Of a DNA stretch of 64,000 nucleotides, positions 10,454-20,439 are shown piece after piece. Below the pieces are notes generated by a model. That model had not been told where the DNA came from, did not search any database, and saw only the letters and a program-made list of their open reading frames with translations. Position numbers and translations under genes: made by a program. The stretch spans positions 930,001-994,000 of the forward strand of contig JAKSGN010000020.1 of NCBI GenBank assembly GCA_024180945.1, given 5' to 3'. Numbering within the stretch: position 1 is the stretch's first letter; each line of letters begins with the position of its first letter. The DNA comes from Macrophomina tecta (lineage: Eukaryota; Ascomycota; Dothideomycetes; Botryosphaeriales; Botryosphaeriaceae).

Positions 10454-11515
10454 TTAGCGACTGAGCAATTTAGCTGTTGCAACCGTCTTCCGTACGCTTT
10501 CCTCTAGGCTGGTCCAGCCCAGCCCGCCCATGTCCCTCAGCAACGCAGCCCCTCTCTCGATTGGCACCTTGGACAGGCTCTCTCCCTCGGTCTCATCCTC
10601 GTCCTCGAACTTCTGCTGTGGCCAGTTCTCCTTCATGATCCTCAGAATCCGATTCCACGTAAATGGCCCCCCGCACGCGAAGATCCGCTCATTCACCACA
10701 TCCGCCCTCACTGCCGCCGCCACGTGCAGCTTGCCGCAATCCTCCGCATCGAGGTAATACTGCGGCTTGACGAAGGCCCGCGCCGCCTTGGCCTTTTCGC
10801 CTCCTTCCCAAATGCCCGCCAAAAACCCCACCGTCGTCGGCAGTCCCTGGTGCTCGACGTCCAGCACACGCCCCAGCACGCTATCCACGAGCAGCACCGA
10901 CACCCTGAACCCGGGCTTCTCCTCCGCCACGAACGCCCTCGCCGCGCGATCCTTCGCCACGAACGCCGCCGCGAAGATGGCGAACCCGCGCGCCGCGGGG
11001 TCCGTCCACGCGTCCGCGTACGCGCCCGCGACGGCCTCGTCGTTGTACGTCTCGGCGTCGAGCGCGCGCGCGTCGTTGCTGCGCGGGCTCCACACCGCGA
11101 ACATGCTGCCCGTGACGACGAAGCTTTTGACGTGCGGAGCGCTCTTCAGCGCCGCGCGCATGGGCGCGCGCACCGTCTCGACGGTGCCGCTGATGAAGGG
11201 CTCTGGCTCCGGCTGCGCGAAGTCCATGTTGGACGTCGTCAGGCAGACGGCGGCGACGCGGTGGGCCGTGAAGGCGTCTGCGAAGGCGCGCTCGTCGCCG
11301 AGGTCGGGCAGTTCGAGGAGCGTGAAGGCGCCGCGGTGGGGGCCGTGGCGCGAGGCGAAGAAGGAGGTCAGCCAGGCGCAGCGCGAGGAGGAGCGGACGG
11401 TGCCGAGCACGTTGTAGCCGAGGGCGAGGAACTCTTCGACGACATTGGAGGCGATGAGGCCGTTGGCGCCGGTGACGAGGACGGTCGAGCCGGGTGGGAC
11501 GTCGACGTTTTGCAT
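10454..11515 (-). CDS. Extended short-chain dehydrogenase-like protein lacking the YxxxK motif
   Basis: Single exon, 353 residues. The N-terminal Rossmann motif TVLVTGANGLIASNVVEEFL (about residues 10-29) and the following FLALGYNVLGTVRSSS place it in the NAD(P)-dependent epimerase/aldehyde reductase group near Gre2 and fungal dihydroflavonol-reductase-like enzymes. The active-site Ser region (VVTGSMFAV) is present. Aligned on the downstream EEKPGF motif, the segment that normally reads Y-G-A-S-K is F-A-A-A-F, so both the catalytic Tyr and Lys are replaced by Phe. The codons are clear (TTC at both places). It may be a binding protein, a pseudoenzyme, or use another mechanism. The gene is unusually GC-rich with many Ala/Arg codons. 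The ATG at 11515 directly precedes the Rossmann strand. Confidence 0.8.
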   Translation of the reverse strand: MQNVDVPPGSTVLVTGANGLIASNVVEEFLALGYNVLGTVRSSSRCAWLTSFFASRHGPHRGAFTLLELPDLGDERAFADAFTAHRVAAVCLTTSNMDFAQPEPEPFISGTVETVRAPMRAALKSAPHVKSFVVTGSMFAVWSPRSNDARALDAETYNDEAVAGAYADAWTDPAARGFAIFAAAFVAKDRAARAFVAEEKPGFRVSVLLVDSVLGRVLDVEHQGLPTTVGFLAGIWEGGEKAKAARAFVKPQYYLDAEDCGKLHVAAAVRADVVNERIFACGGPFTWNRILRIMKENWPQQKFEDEDETEGESLSKVPIERGAALLRDMGGLGWTSLEESVRKTVATAKLLSR

Positions 11516-12529
11516 GGTTGAGTGTAAGGGGAGGGCAGGCAGCCTGATGGTGGGCGGGTTGTATGACGTCGGTGCGGAGCTCTTGAGGGCTGGGGGGAGG
11601 AGTAGACCTGCTTCTCTTATAAGCCCAACATTGCGTGCGTCTTGTCCGGTGATCCAATGGGGATCCGATGCAGCCTATAAATCTTGGCCTATTATGTATG
11701 CCTTTTTGTCTTTCCTGCAGGCTGTAAGCGCTAGCCGCACAGAAAGAAATGCAATAAAACGCTGTATAGTATAACACCCTTCAGTGGCCGAAGCAAGGTA
11801 ACGGTGCAGTAGCCCGATTTGCAAGCAGTTGAAACGCACCATCATACACCAGGGTTCAAAGGGCGTGAATAACCGGAATACCATGGATTCGATCAACCTC
11901 GCCTAGGTCTCTACCTAACCCGGATGATGATATTCAGATAGAGATCACAGTTGAGTTATTCTGGAGCCATCCTCGCGCTTTCTGTACCGCGCAGAGATAT
12001 CGCCTCCATGGTGATGCGGCGAACTCATGCCTCGCTTCTGCAGGAAAGAAATAATTGATTCACTCTTGCTAGTATTCTTGTATACCTCGCCCGCTTTATA
12101 ACCTCCCGATATACCCAGAACTCGCGGCCCACTCCCGCGGTCCTCAATTTAACCCCCGGAACACCATATCATCTGTACATGCAAAGCCAGCTATATTGAT
12201 CCCCTCCTAAAAACAAAAACAAATAAAAACAAAACTCTGTTAACCAGCAACACCATGGTTCCGCCCCCCCCCCCACCCCCAAATGCCAGGGATACAGCAA
12301 CTCGTCTTAATTTCCTCTACTCTGGCCCGCCTCCGCATTCGGGCTATTTCCCATGGCCCTCCAGCTCGTCTTCCCATATATCCATCTTTTTACTCCTCCT
12401 GCCCAATAGAAATGGGGCAAAAACAAGAAAAAAAAAGAAGAGAAAGAAAGCCAGCGCCCGGTGTCGCAAAAAAAAAAAAAAAATAACGACGCCCTCTTCT
12501 CTTCTTCCTCCTCCTTCCTCCAACAGTCT
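11516..12529. other. Gene-free stretch with poly-A/C tracts
   Basis: About 1 kb with no supported gene. It includes the SDR upstream region, a C-run near 12265 and A-rich tracts near 12420-12483. Apparent open frames here are homopolymer artefacts. Confidence 0.4.
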
Positions 12530-13170
12530 CTAGTTACGCCCGGTGCCAGCCCGCACGGTTCGCCGAAGTGCGCGAAGTCCACGGCCCGCACTGCAGGTCC
12601 TATGGTCTGATGCAGGTCTCCGTGGCGGCCGTCGTCCTCAAGTCCACATACACCAAGCTCTGCGGATTGTCCATCCGCGCGTTGAAGCCGAAGGCCGAAA
12701 CAATAAGACTCAGCGACAGAGTGCCTGCAACGCGCTTGCATCGCTGGACGCTCTCGTCCTCGCCGGTGCTGGCCGGGAAGATGCCGATGGCCTTGTTGGC
12801 CGGCGGTGCGACGAGGACGCCCTGCCCCTGCTCGGCTGCCGCGCGCGGCTCTCCGCCGCCGTTCTGGCTAGCCGCCAGCTCGCCTGTGACGATGAAGACG
12901 AGCGCGTCGTGCTTCGCCAGCTCCTTCCTGTTCTTGTTCCTGCTGGCCCGTCGCGGACCGGCGAAGACATGGGCGCGGGAGGGTTTGAAGGCGCCGCCGA
13001 GTGCAGCGTCGTCCTGCGCCGTGGGAGATGAGCGTCTCGGGCTTATGAGCAGGAGGAGCAGGCAGCTTGATATCTAGGACCAGAGCATTGTGTGTGCTGA
13101 GGCGGGAGTTGGGGAGACGCCGAGGGTAGAACCGGAGAAGTAGAAGACTCTAATACGTTGACGTTGAATT
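12530..13170 (-). pseudogene. Coding-like patch split over three frames, unrecognised
   Basis: On the minus strand three successive frames look like protein, but none has an ATG start and none is full length. They are about 13165-13030 (contains THNALVLDIKLPAPPAHKP), about 13030-12600 (contains KHDALVFIVTGELAAS and NKAIGIFPASTGEDES) and about 12600-12530 (AVRAVDFAHFGEPCG). Codon choice is strongly GC3-biased as in neighbouring genes. It could be a decayed gene, a gene with indel errors, or a multi-exon gene whose splice sites I failed to find. No family is recognised. Confidence 0.35.
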
Positions 13171-14113
13171 TTCGTTGTCGTCTTGCTGTTGTGAATTCAA
13201 ACGGATTGTTATCAGCCGAGAGTCCAGCATGGTCCTTAGAATAACTGCGCACGATCGAACTCGGGCTAAGAACATGTCGACCGTCCAAAGTCAAGTTCGG
13301 CGAACTTTTCCCATTAGGGGTGCTTATTTTGGTATGTGAGTTTACAATTCCGTCACAAACTTTCGTCTCTACTTTCTAAAACGGGGCTTCGAATGAAATT
13401 TCGCTTTTTCAGATTTTTACAGTATTTGAATAAACATCGTAATAAGACTGGGATGTAGACAAATCAATAGTAACGGACATATGTCACCAATTCATTAATG
13501 CTTGGGAGCTCTGACATCTCTTCCGCTCTTGTCCCATCCATTTCCCGTCCTGCCGAAGAAGAAAAGAGACCCCCTCATTAAAGTTCTAGAGCAAACGTTT
13601 CTCATACGGCCTCCAAAGGGTCTCATTACCTAATTCAGCACCTTCTTTTTTTTTTTTAAAAAAAAAAAAAGAAGAAAACTTTAAACTGCAGACCCTAAGA
13701 TGAATCGCGAACAGTGTCTTCATAGCCCGAGTTCAGCAGCAAACTTCCAACTATTCTGGATAAAGATACCTCCGTGGCGCTCGTCTGTTCTTAATGCCAC
13801 TCTCAGTCGAGCAGCCAAAAATGGCAAGGAGGACCGAGACATGGCGGAGACGCCCATGCAAGAGCATAGAGGACATACGATAGACGCGCATCAGGAGAGG
13901 CTGCCTGAAATCGCACTTAAAGGAGAAGACAGAATCAAAAATTTCATCACTCCACAAGAACTTTTGCTCCCTGGATATCTCGCGGAGAGAGTATCCGCTT
14001 TGGCACATGCGAATTAAACAATGCCTCAACACGCTTCACGGTTAAGTGCTTCCTACGACGAGACGAAGTAAAGGGAAAGAGAGAGAGGAAAACCAAGGCG
14101 GGACACGAGTATT
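13171..14113. other. Gene-free A/T-rich stretch
   Basis: No supported gene. It contains adjacent T and A runs around 13647-13671, forming a potential hairpin (about 9-12 T then 12 A). A 105-codon frame on the + strand (13700-14017) has no recognisable features. Confidence 0.35.
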
Positions 14114-16453
14114 TCAGAACATGCTGTTTCCCTAAAAAAAAAAAAAAAAAAATTGTAGGTTTCTTCGGACAGAAAAAGTAGTAGCGGAGGCAAGGGCGAT
14201 GGTCGAGTCACATACAATCCATCCTCAACCACTCCATAGGCATAAGCCCCGTCCTCTTCCATGCAGAGCCTGCCCCAGGCGTGCAGACGTCTGACCAGAT
14301 CATACACGTGCTCACAGTCACCAAAATCATAACCACACCACCCTTCAATGCAGTCCAAAGCTCGAACATCGGAATACGAAACTGTCAATCTACCCATCTA
14401 CCATGTCCTTTCTTCCCTCTTTTCCCCTATGTGCTGCGTGCATCACACTCACCCATCCCCCCCAAAACTACTCGCCCTAACCCTCCTGCCCGCGTCCGCC
14501 CCTCCACCTCCACCTGACATCATCATCAACTTGTCCCCCGCACTGCCCCCCTTCCTCCCAGCACCGCCCCCGCCCCCGCCTCCTCCGCCACCACTACCCC
14601 TCCCGCGTTCCCCATTAACCTGCATATCCAAGGGCTTCCTCCTCCTCACAACCTGATACCCCCTGTCCAGCTCGACCTCAATCGCGCACCTAACCTTCAG
14701 CGCGCCCACCGCCGGCCAGACGCTCCTCTCACCCCTGAGGATCCAGTACTCCAAGCTCTCTCTCGTCGGATACTCTAGTAACCTCCAAAAATCCCTCGCT
14801 GTCAACTCAGGGACCAGGGTTAAACTCGCTCCCGGCACGTTTTCATCGAGCAAAAACCGCCGGATACCTGGGGGCAACAGACCCAGCGCGTCTAACTGGT
14901 TCAAGCGGTGCTGGACCTCTAGCACGACAAGCCTTAAGATCGGCATGCTGAACCGCCACTTGCCATCTTGGCGCGGGTTCGGGTGGTGCAGGTCTGAGCG
15001 CAGGAAGGGCGCGAGGTAAGGGCGGGCCTGCGACACGATGAAGTGGTTGACGTTGAATAGCTCGGCTATTCGGTTGAGCGGTGACTCGCGGTCGTCGTGT
15101 GCGGTGTGCGAGTAGTGGCGCGCATGCGTCCACGGGCGGAAGGTAGCTTCCTGCGCCGAGGCCCAGGGGACGATGTGGCCGTTTTCGTCCTTGCAGAGGA
15201 GGACGACGGGGTGGGCAGCCGTGGAGGATGAGGCGTTAGAGGCGATGGCGGCGGACCAGATGAGCTGTGCGGTTGGGAGACGGGTCAGGACTTTCGTGCA
15301 ATACGATTGGCAAATGAGGGGATGAGACTTACGACATTGGGAGCTGTCAGGTAGTTCAGTAAATTTGGCACGCCTGCGCTGGTGGTTGACACAGTGATGT
15401 TCAACACCCGCTTTGTCTTCGCATAGGCCTCTTCGAACGTCAGATCCCCGACGTTCGTCCTCACACACTCCTCCAACGCGTGAGCATCCAATAGATAACC
15501 TTCACGCAGGAGACGGACCAGACGCCTGAGCAAGGTGGCTCCCCACCAGCTGCCTTCCTGGAGGTAAACATCCCACACATCCTGCTTCTCGCGGTCATCC
15601 TTGTTCCTGGCAAACGCCGTCACATCGATGCCATCTCCAGTCAAAAATTCCAATATCTCATCCTCGGTATGCACGCCCACCAGGGCCGCGATCAGCGCAC
15701 CGGTCGCTGTCCCCGCAATGATGCGTGGCAATAGACCCCGCAGATGGAGCGCCTTGACGACGCCCAGATGACACAGCCCAAAGATGGCTCCGCCCTGCAG
15801 TACCAACGCGCTCCTGCCAAAGGCCTGTCTCGTGTCGTGCAGCACGTCCAGCTTGGCCTGGTTGGTTAGGCCGGACTCGTGGCCGGGCGTGGTCGGGTAG
15901 GTGGTGACATACTCGATGGCGAGCGCCACCTGGGTGATGTAGTCCTCGATGAGCAACTTCGTTCCCGCATACGCGCGGTTGAACAGCCGTGGCGCCGTGA
16001 TGTTGCCCAGGTTGCGCACCAGGCCGGACCGCAGCAGGTTCACCAGGCCGAGGATATCATCTTCCTCGCGCACCTCGATGATGGCCTGTAAGCGCTCATA
16101 TATGAGGCGGTAGTCGTAATATTTGCTGGTGGGGTTCTGGCGCCTAGTAGTCGCTCGAATAAGCTTTTTTGCCGCCTTTTTGAACAAACACATCGACCGA
16201 CTCCCGGGATGATTGCGGGAAGGAAACAAGGCCCGAGCAAGGCGGCCGGGAGGACTAGGCGGGAAGCCAAGAAAAAGGCAGCGAGGAAGAAGGGTGGGAT
16301 TTACCATAGATCATATCCCAGCACTTCGTCAAGCTGATACGCAGAAGCCTCCCATTCCTCGAATATGCGTGCATCGGCGAGGGTCTCGAGCAGGGCGTCC
16401 CGTGGCGACTTCTTCCGCCACCAGGCGTACAGGCGCTTCACGACATTAGCCAT
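14114..16453 (-). CDS. Patatin-like triacylglycerol lipase (Tgl3/4/5 type) with lost catalytic residues
   Basis: Preferred exons: 16305-16453, 15333-16143, 14453-15264, 14212-14389, 14114-14131, about 655 residues. A DUF3336-like N-terminus (ALLETLADARIFEEWEASAY; YYDYRLIYERL) precedes the patatin domain. The oxyanion motif LQGGAIFGLCHLG and the strand ending LPRIIAG are intact. The nucleophile elbow, normally G-T-S-x-G, reads GTATG: Ala replaces Ser (codon GCG). The Asp-Gly motif expected before LNRIAELFNVNHFIVSQ is also missing. The fold family hydrolyses lipid-droplet triacylglycerol, but this member is probably not an active hydrolase. If the donor at 14452 is unused, translation stops at TGA 14449-14451 after a Gly-rich tail (591 residues). 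A further 5' exon may add a membrane helix (see 16577-16735). Confidence 0.8.
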
Positions 16454-17321
16454 GCCCTAGTGGCAGGCGAGGGTGAGGATGGCGGGATGATATGATACGA
16501 CAGCAATGTGGCAAGCAGGCGAGCGGGAATGTGGTGGAGAGGCAAAGGCGAGCAGATGTGGGGCGCATAAAGACACGAGGACGATGATGACAAAACGACG
16601 CACCAGCTGCCAGAAGAAGGCGACCTCAAGGAAGACGCGGAAGACGGCCTTGAGGAGGCGGAAGAGGGCCGTGTGCGGGTGCGGGCGTGGCTGCAGGTGC
16701 GGTTGTGGTTGCTGTTTTGGCTGCAACTGCGACATGGCGGGCTTATTTGCTGCTCTCTCAAGCTACACTTAGCGCATGCTTGCTCGGCAGTCGGATGCTA
16801 TGGGCATGCTTCAGACCGTGCTGGATCGGGCGGAGGGCTGAGACATCGGCTGATGAGGGCGGATGGACACGTTGTGGGGTGTGATAGCACAGAAACAGCC
16901 CGAGGCGAAAGTGGTGAGAGCTGGGTTCAACGTCAGTCGTCACTTTCACATGCCAAAGGAAATGAAGGTCGGGTTGGAGGGCGGAGGGCGAGCGAGTCGC
17001 GCGCCCGAGCGCGGATCAGGGGAGCAGCCGGACCAACATTTCTCCGCCTTGTGCCCGCCGGGGGTTGGCCGCTTTGGGGAAGAGTGTCCCGGTATGCCCA
17101 AAGCAGTAATGGAATCAACAGACGTTCGAAGCTGATTCACTCCTGTGCCGCCTGCGACTGCCTGCAGCACTCCTATCCCAATTCCAGCAAGCACACCACG
17201 CGCTGCCCGCCTAGGCACCCAGCTCGTCTGCCGTCCCATGCACGCACTTAGCACAGCTCCTCAATCCAGACTCCATTTCCCACCGCCGCTGCAACGCCTC
17301 GCCCCAAACTCCACCGCGCTA
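16454..17321. other. Intergenic region between lipase and regulator
   Basis: Apart from the possible lipase 5' exon, no gene is seen in the roughly 870 bp between the lipase start and the 3' end of the Zn2Cys6 gene. Confidence 0.4.
16577..16735 (-). other. Candidate first exon of the patatin-like gene with a membrane segment
   Basis: From ATG 16735, a Gln/Pro/His-rich start is followed by a hydrophobic helix VFLEVAFFWQLVRRFVIIVL. A donor at 16576 (GTGTCT, weak) and an acceptor CACTAG at 16457 would join this in frame to GMANVVKRLYAWW of the lipase. Related lipases often carry N-terminal membrane helices. The weak donor keeps confidence low. Confidence 0.4.
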
Positions 17322-19870
17322 TCAGAACAGCTCCCTCAGGATCTTCGCGAGCTCATCGTCGTGGCCAAACACGCTACTTACAATCTCCGCTCCAGCCTGC
17401 GGCCCTCCCTCCCCGCCGCTGGCCGAAATGAGGTATCCATTCTGCGGTGCGAATCCCGTGCTCGCCGCAAACCCGCCAGCCGCTTCAAATAAACTCGTGA
17501 GATCATTAGCCATGCCGTTGGGGCTCTCGCTGTTACTGCCCATGCCGCCTGCGCCCGCGCCTCCGCCCGCGCCCGCTCCTTGCGCCTGGCCGTTCGTCGG
17601 CCGGCCGCCATTGGGTCCAAAGAGGAAGTTCTCATCGACTGGATGCCCTGCCAATCCAGCCATGGCGACTGCAGCTGAAGAGTGCGGATCCGAGGCATCC
17701 ACAGCTAGGTGATTCCCACGCAGGTTTAATCCGAGCTTGGGCCCGACTTCTTTGAGTATGCGGATTGTCCGCCACAACCGTTTGCTGACGTATGAATTTG
17801 CCGACAAGCCGCGGACCAACTCGAGCGCCATGTAGAACTCATCCCTGCAGCACTCGCTGAAATGGGCGGGAGCATGTGACACCGCTAGCAGAAGGACTGC
17901 TAGTGCCGAGATCAAAAAGTAATTGAACATGACCTGGTGGCTGCGATAGATATCCGTTGTTTGGTTTGTGTGCGTGAGAACATTGATGGTATCTTTGGCC
18001 ACGTCTACGACCGTCTGCGCTGCCGTCACGTCTTCCATGATTGAGGACGTTGTGTGCAAAACCGGCCGGTAAATGAGAATGCGCATTTGGTTGGCGCGCA
18101 GATACAACAAGATGCGGAATCGATGTATGCTACGAGTGACGGGTTGCTGGTCCTGTGGGTTGCTCGAAGACGGGTGCATATACTTGAGCGCCGGCGGAAT
18201 GGACCGGTGCCATTGGATGATCTGGTAGTCCAGGTAGCCAATTTCTTCTTTGCTAATGGGAGTATTATCGCTGTTCGCCACAGATTTCCATACTCGGGAT
18301 CCAATATTGCTGTACGTGACCATGCAATTAAGGTATGGCGTGGTGTCATCCTGGCGCGAGTCAGTCGAGCGAGCCCTCTCACTGAACGTGCACGACTCAC
18401 CGGCTTCGGTACATTAGGATCGATGTCTGTGTCTTCAAATGCAAATGGCATGCCCGTGCCGAATGACCATCTCCGGTCGAGCACATAGACGGACCAAAAC
18501 AACCTTACGGCCGCAGCGCGCTCGTCTTCTTCCGCGAAAAGTGTGCTGTACGTCTCGCGGCGATGGAGGCCAAGCTCCATGCAAAGTCGCGCCGCGAGGC
18601 CGATGATGCGCCAAGCCGTATCCTCTTCATCCCGGTGGAAATGATACATGGCCTAAGCAAATTAGCTGCCGGCAATCAAACAGACGCGGGAAACTTGCCG
18701 TAAGAGTCAGCATCTTGATGCCACGGACATTCACCGGCGCCAGCAAGACAGCCTCAACATTGGCGCGGATGCTTTGGAACATGGCCGTTCCAAGCTCGCT
18801 CTTGCCGCTTCCCTCGAGGATCAGTGCGGTGGCCAGGATGAGCTTGAGGATGATAGTCTGGTCGTCGCTGATGGAGTCGGCACCGGGGAAGGACACCTCG
18901 ACCAGGCGTGTTCTGTGCGCGGCCTCCATGAAGGTGTAAAGCAAGGTGGCGTGCCGGATAGTGGCCTCGATGTCCAGCACCGGGTACATCAACCCCATCT
19001 CCTCATGCCAGACATGGCACAGCCTAATGGCCTCATCCTTGTTGATTGCCCACATGGGATCTTTTGTGGTGTGTAAAACGGGCTTGCTAACGTGCTGACT
19101 CGGGGGCGGCGCGAGCGGCAACAACCGGGGACTGTCGAGCGGGGTGGCATCCTGGGTCAAGGCACCCTCGTCAGGATTGTCATCTGATGCTGTTATGCCT
19201 ATAGACTGGAGATTGGCCTTTGCAACGCCCAGGTTGAACGCATTGCTGGTCGGGCCGTGGAATCGAGGATGTTTCGAGGGCTGCTGCTGCTGCTTGGAGC
19301 GGCCATTGGTGGCCGGCCCTTGCACGGAGGGCTGGGACAGGGACACGGAGCGCGCATATTGGTTGTCGGGGAAGGGAGAGGCGGAAGTTCCCAGCAGGTT
19401 GGAGTCCACGTGGTTGCGGAGGCTGTTCAGGTTGTTGAAGAGGGTGTCGACCTGGTCTTGCAGGGCCTGGATATGCGCGTCCATGCGCTTGAACTCTCTG
19501 TGGACAGTCAGTCTCGCGGCAGGCGCGACAGGCGGGATTGACGCACTCGGAGTCCTTGAAGTTGTTGCAGCAGTTGGGCGCGTACAGACACTCCAGCTGC
19601 AGGTTGCCGCAGCGCTGGCACGGCGTCTGGCCATTGCACTTGATCTTGCGCCTGGAGTCGCGTCAGGGCGGGGGCGCCGCGGGCGGAGCTGGGGCAGGTG
19701 TACCTCTTGCACTCGTTGCAGGCGATGGAGATGTAGCGGTTCCGCTTGGCCCGCTGCTGGGTGGGCTGCGCGTCTGAGCCGTCGGTGTTCTTCCGCTTGC
19801 TTCCCGCATGTGGGTCGGGGGTGCTGCCGTCGTTGGTCGGGCTCGCGCTCTGGGCGCCGTTGGTGCTCAT
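17322..19870 (-). CDS. Zn2Cys6 fungal-specific transcription factor
   Basis: Five exons (19704-19870, 19547-19651, 18699-19497, 18401-18652, 17322-18350) give 783 residues. The binuclear zinc cluster is split by intron 1 and reads C51-x2-C54-x6-C61-x5-C67-x2-C70-x6-C77, preceded by the basic stretch KRKN...RAKRNR. A heptad-like helix (MDAHIQALQDQVDTLFNNLN) follows as a dimerisation region. A fungal_trans middle homology domain covers roughly residues 250-560 (AWRIIGLAARLCMELGLHRR; RLFWSVYVLDRRWSFGTGMP). The C-terminus is Gly/Ala-rich and disordered. Intron 3 (18653-18698, 46 nt) needs a GC donor (GCAAGT) to keep the frame. Target genes are unknown; the neighbouring monooxygenase is a possible target by position only. 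Confidence 0.88.
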
Positions 19871-20439
19871 GCTGCAAGGAGACGCGAGGGCGAGGCTGGC
19901 GGCTACACGCGAGAGAAACCGCCGTGGTGCGCGCCGAGCGGTGGGCGTGTGCGAGGGTGAAGTTGGTGATTGTGTCAAGCGTCGATCGGCGCGTGGGGAA
20001 AGCGGAGACGCTCCGCCCTCGATCCGCCTGCTCCTTAACTCGTCCCCCGAGCCTATCCGCCTCGACTGCAGCCAATCATCAGGTGCCTGGCTATCCATCT
20101 ACTATCCATCGAGTGCGCCTTCGCCGAACATAATTGACAGCCGTCTGGAGCGCCGTTTCGTCTCGGAACGTAAGATACCCATTTCAGCCCTCTTTTCAGA
20201 CGGAGCCATTTCCGCCTCATCATTGGCCAGCCGCCATTATGCAGGGTCCATCAAACTGCTGCCATCAGGCGCTTGATCCTGCGTCGGTCCTGTTTTTGTC
20301 CTTGAATTCTTCATTGCACCTCAACAGTGTACTGGCTGAGCATTGAAACACTGAGCTTGGAACTCTGGCCTGAGGCAACACAGCAGTATGCACGCCTTCA
20401 CATATCTGCTTCGAAAGGATCGGGCCAGCTCCACTTCAT
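19871..20439. other. Regulator upstream region
   Basis: These 569 bp contain the 5' region of the Zn2Cys6 gene and the 3' end of the monooxygenase gene, both leftward. No additional gene is supported. Confidence 0.4.

Noticed and set aside
13700..14017. 105-codon + strand frame starting MNREQCLHSP
   Set aside because: No domain, signal or splice context; it lies in A/T-rich DNA with no codon bias.
14556..14600. Glycine run in the lipase taken as evidence against coding
   Set aside because: The frame continues cleanly on both sides and a Gly-rich linker before the C-terminal exon is plausible.
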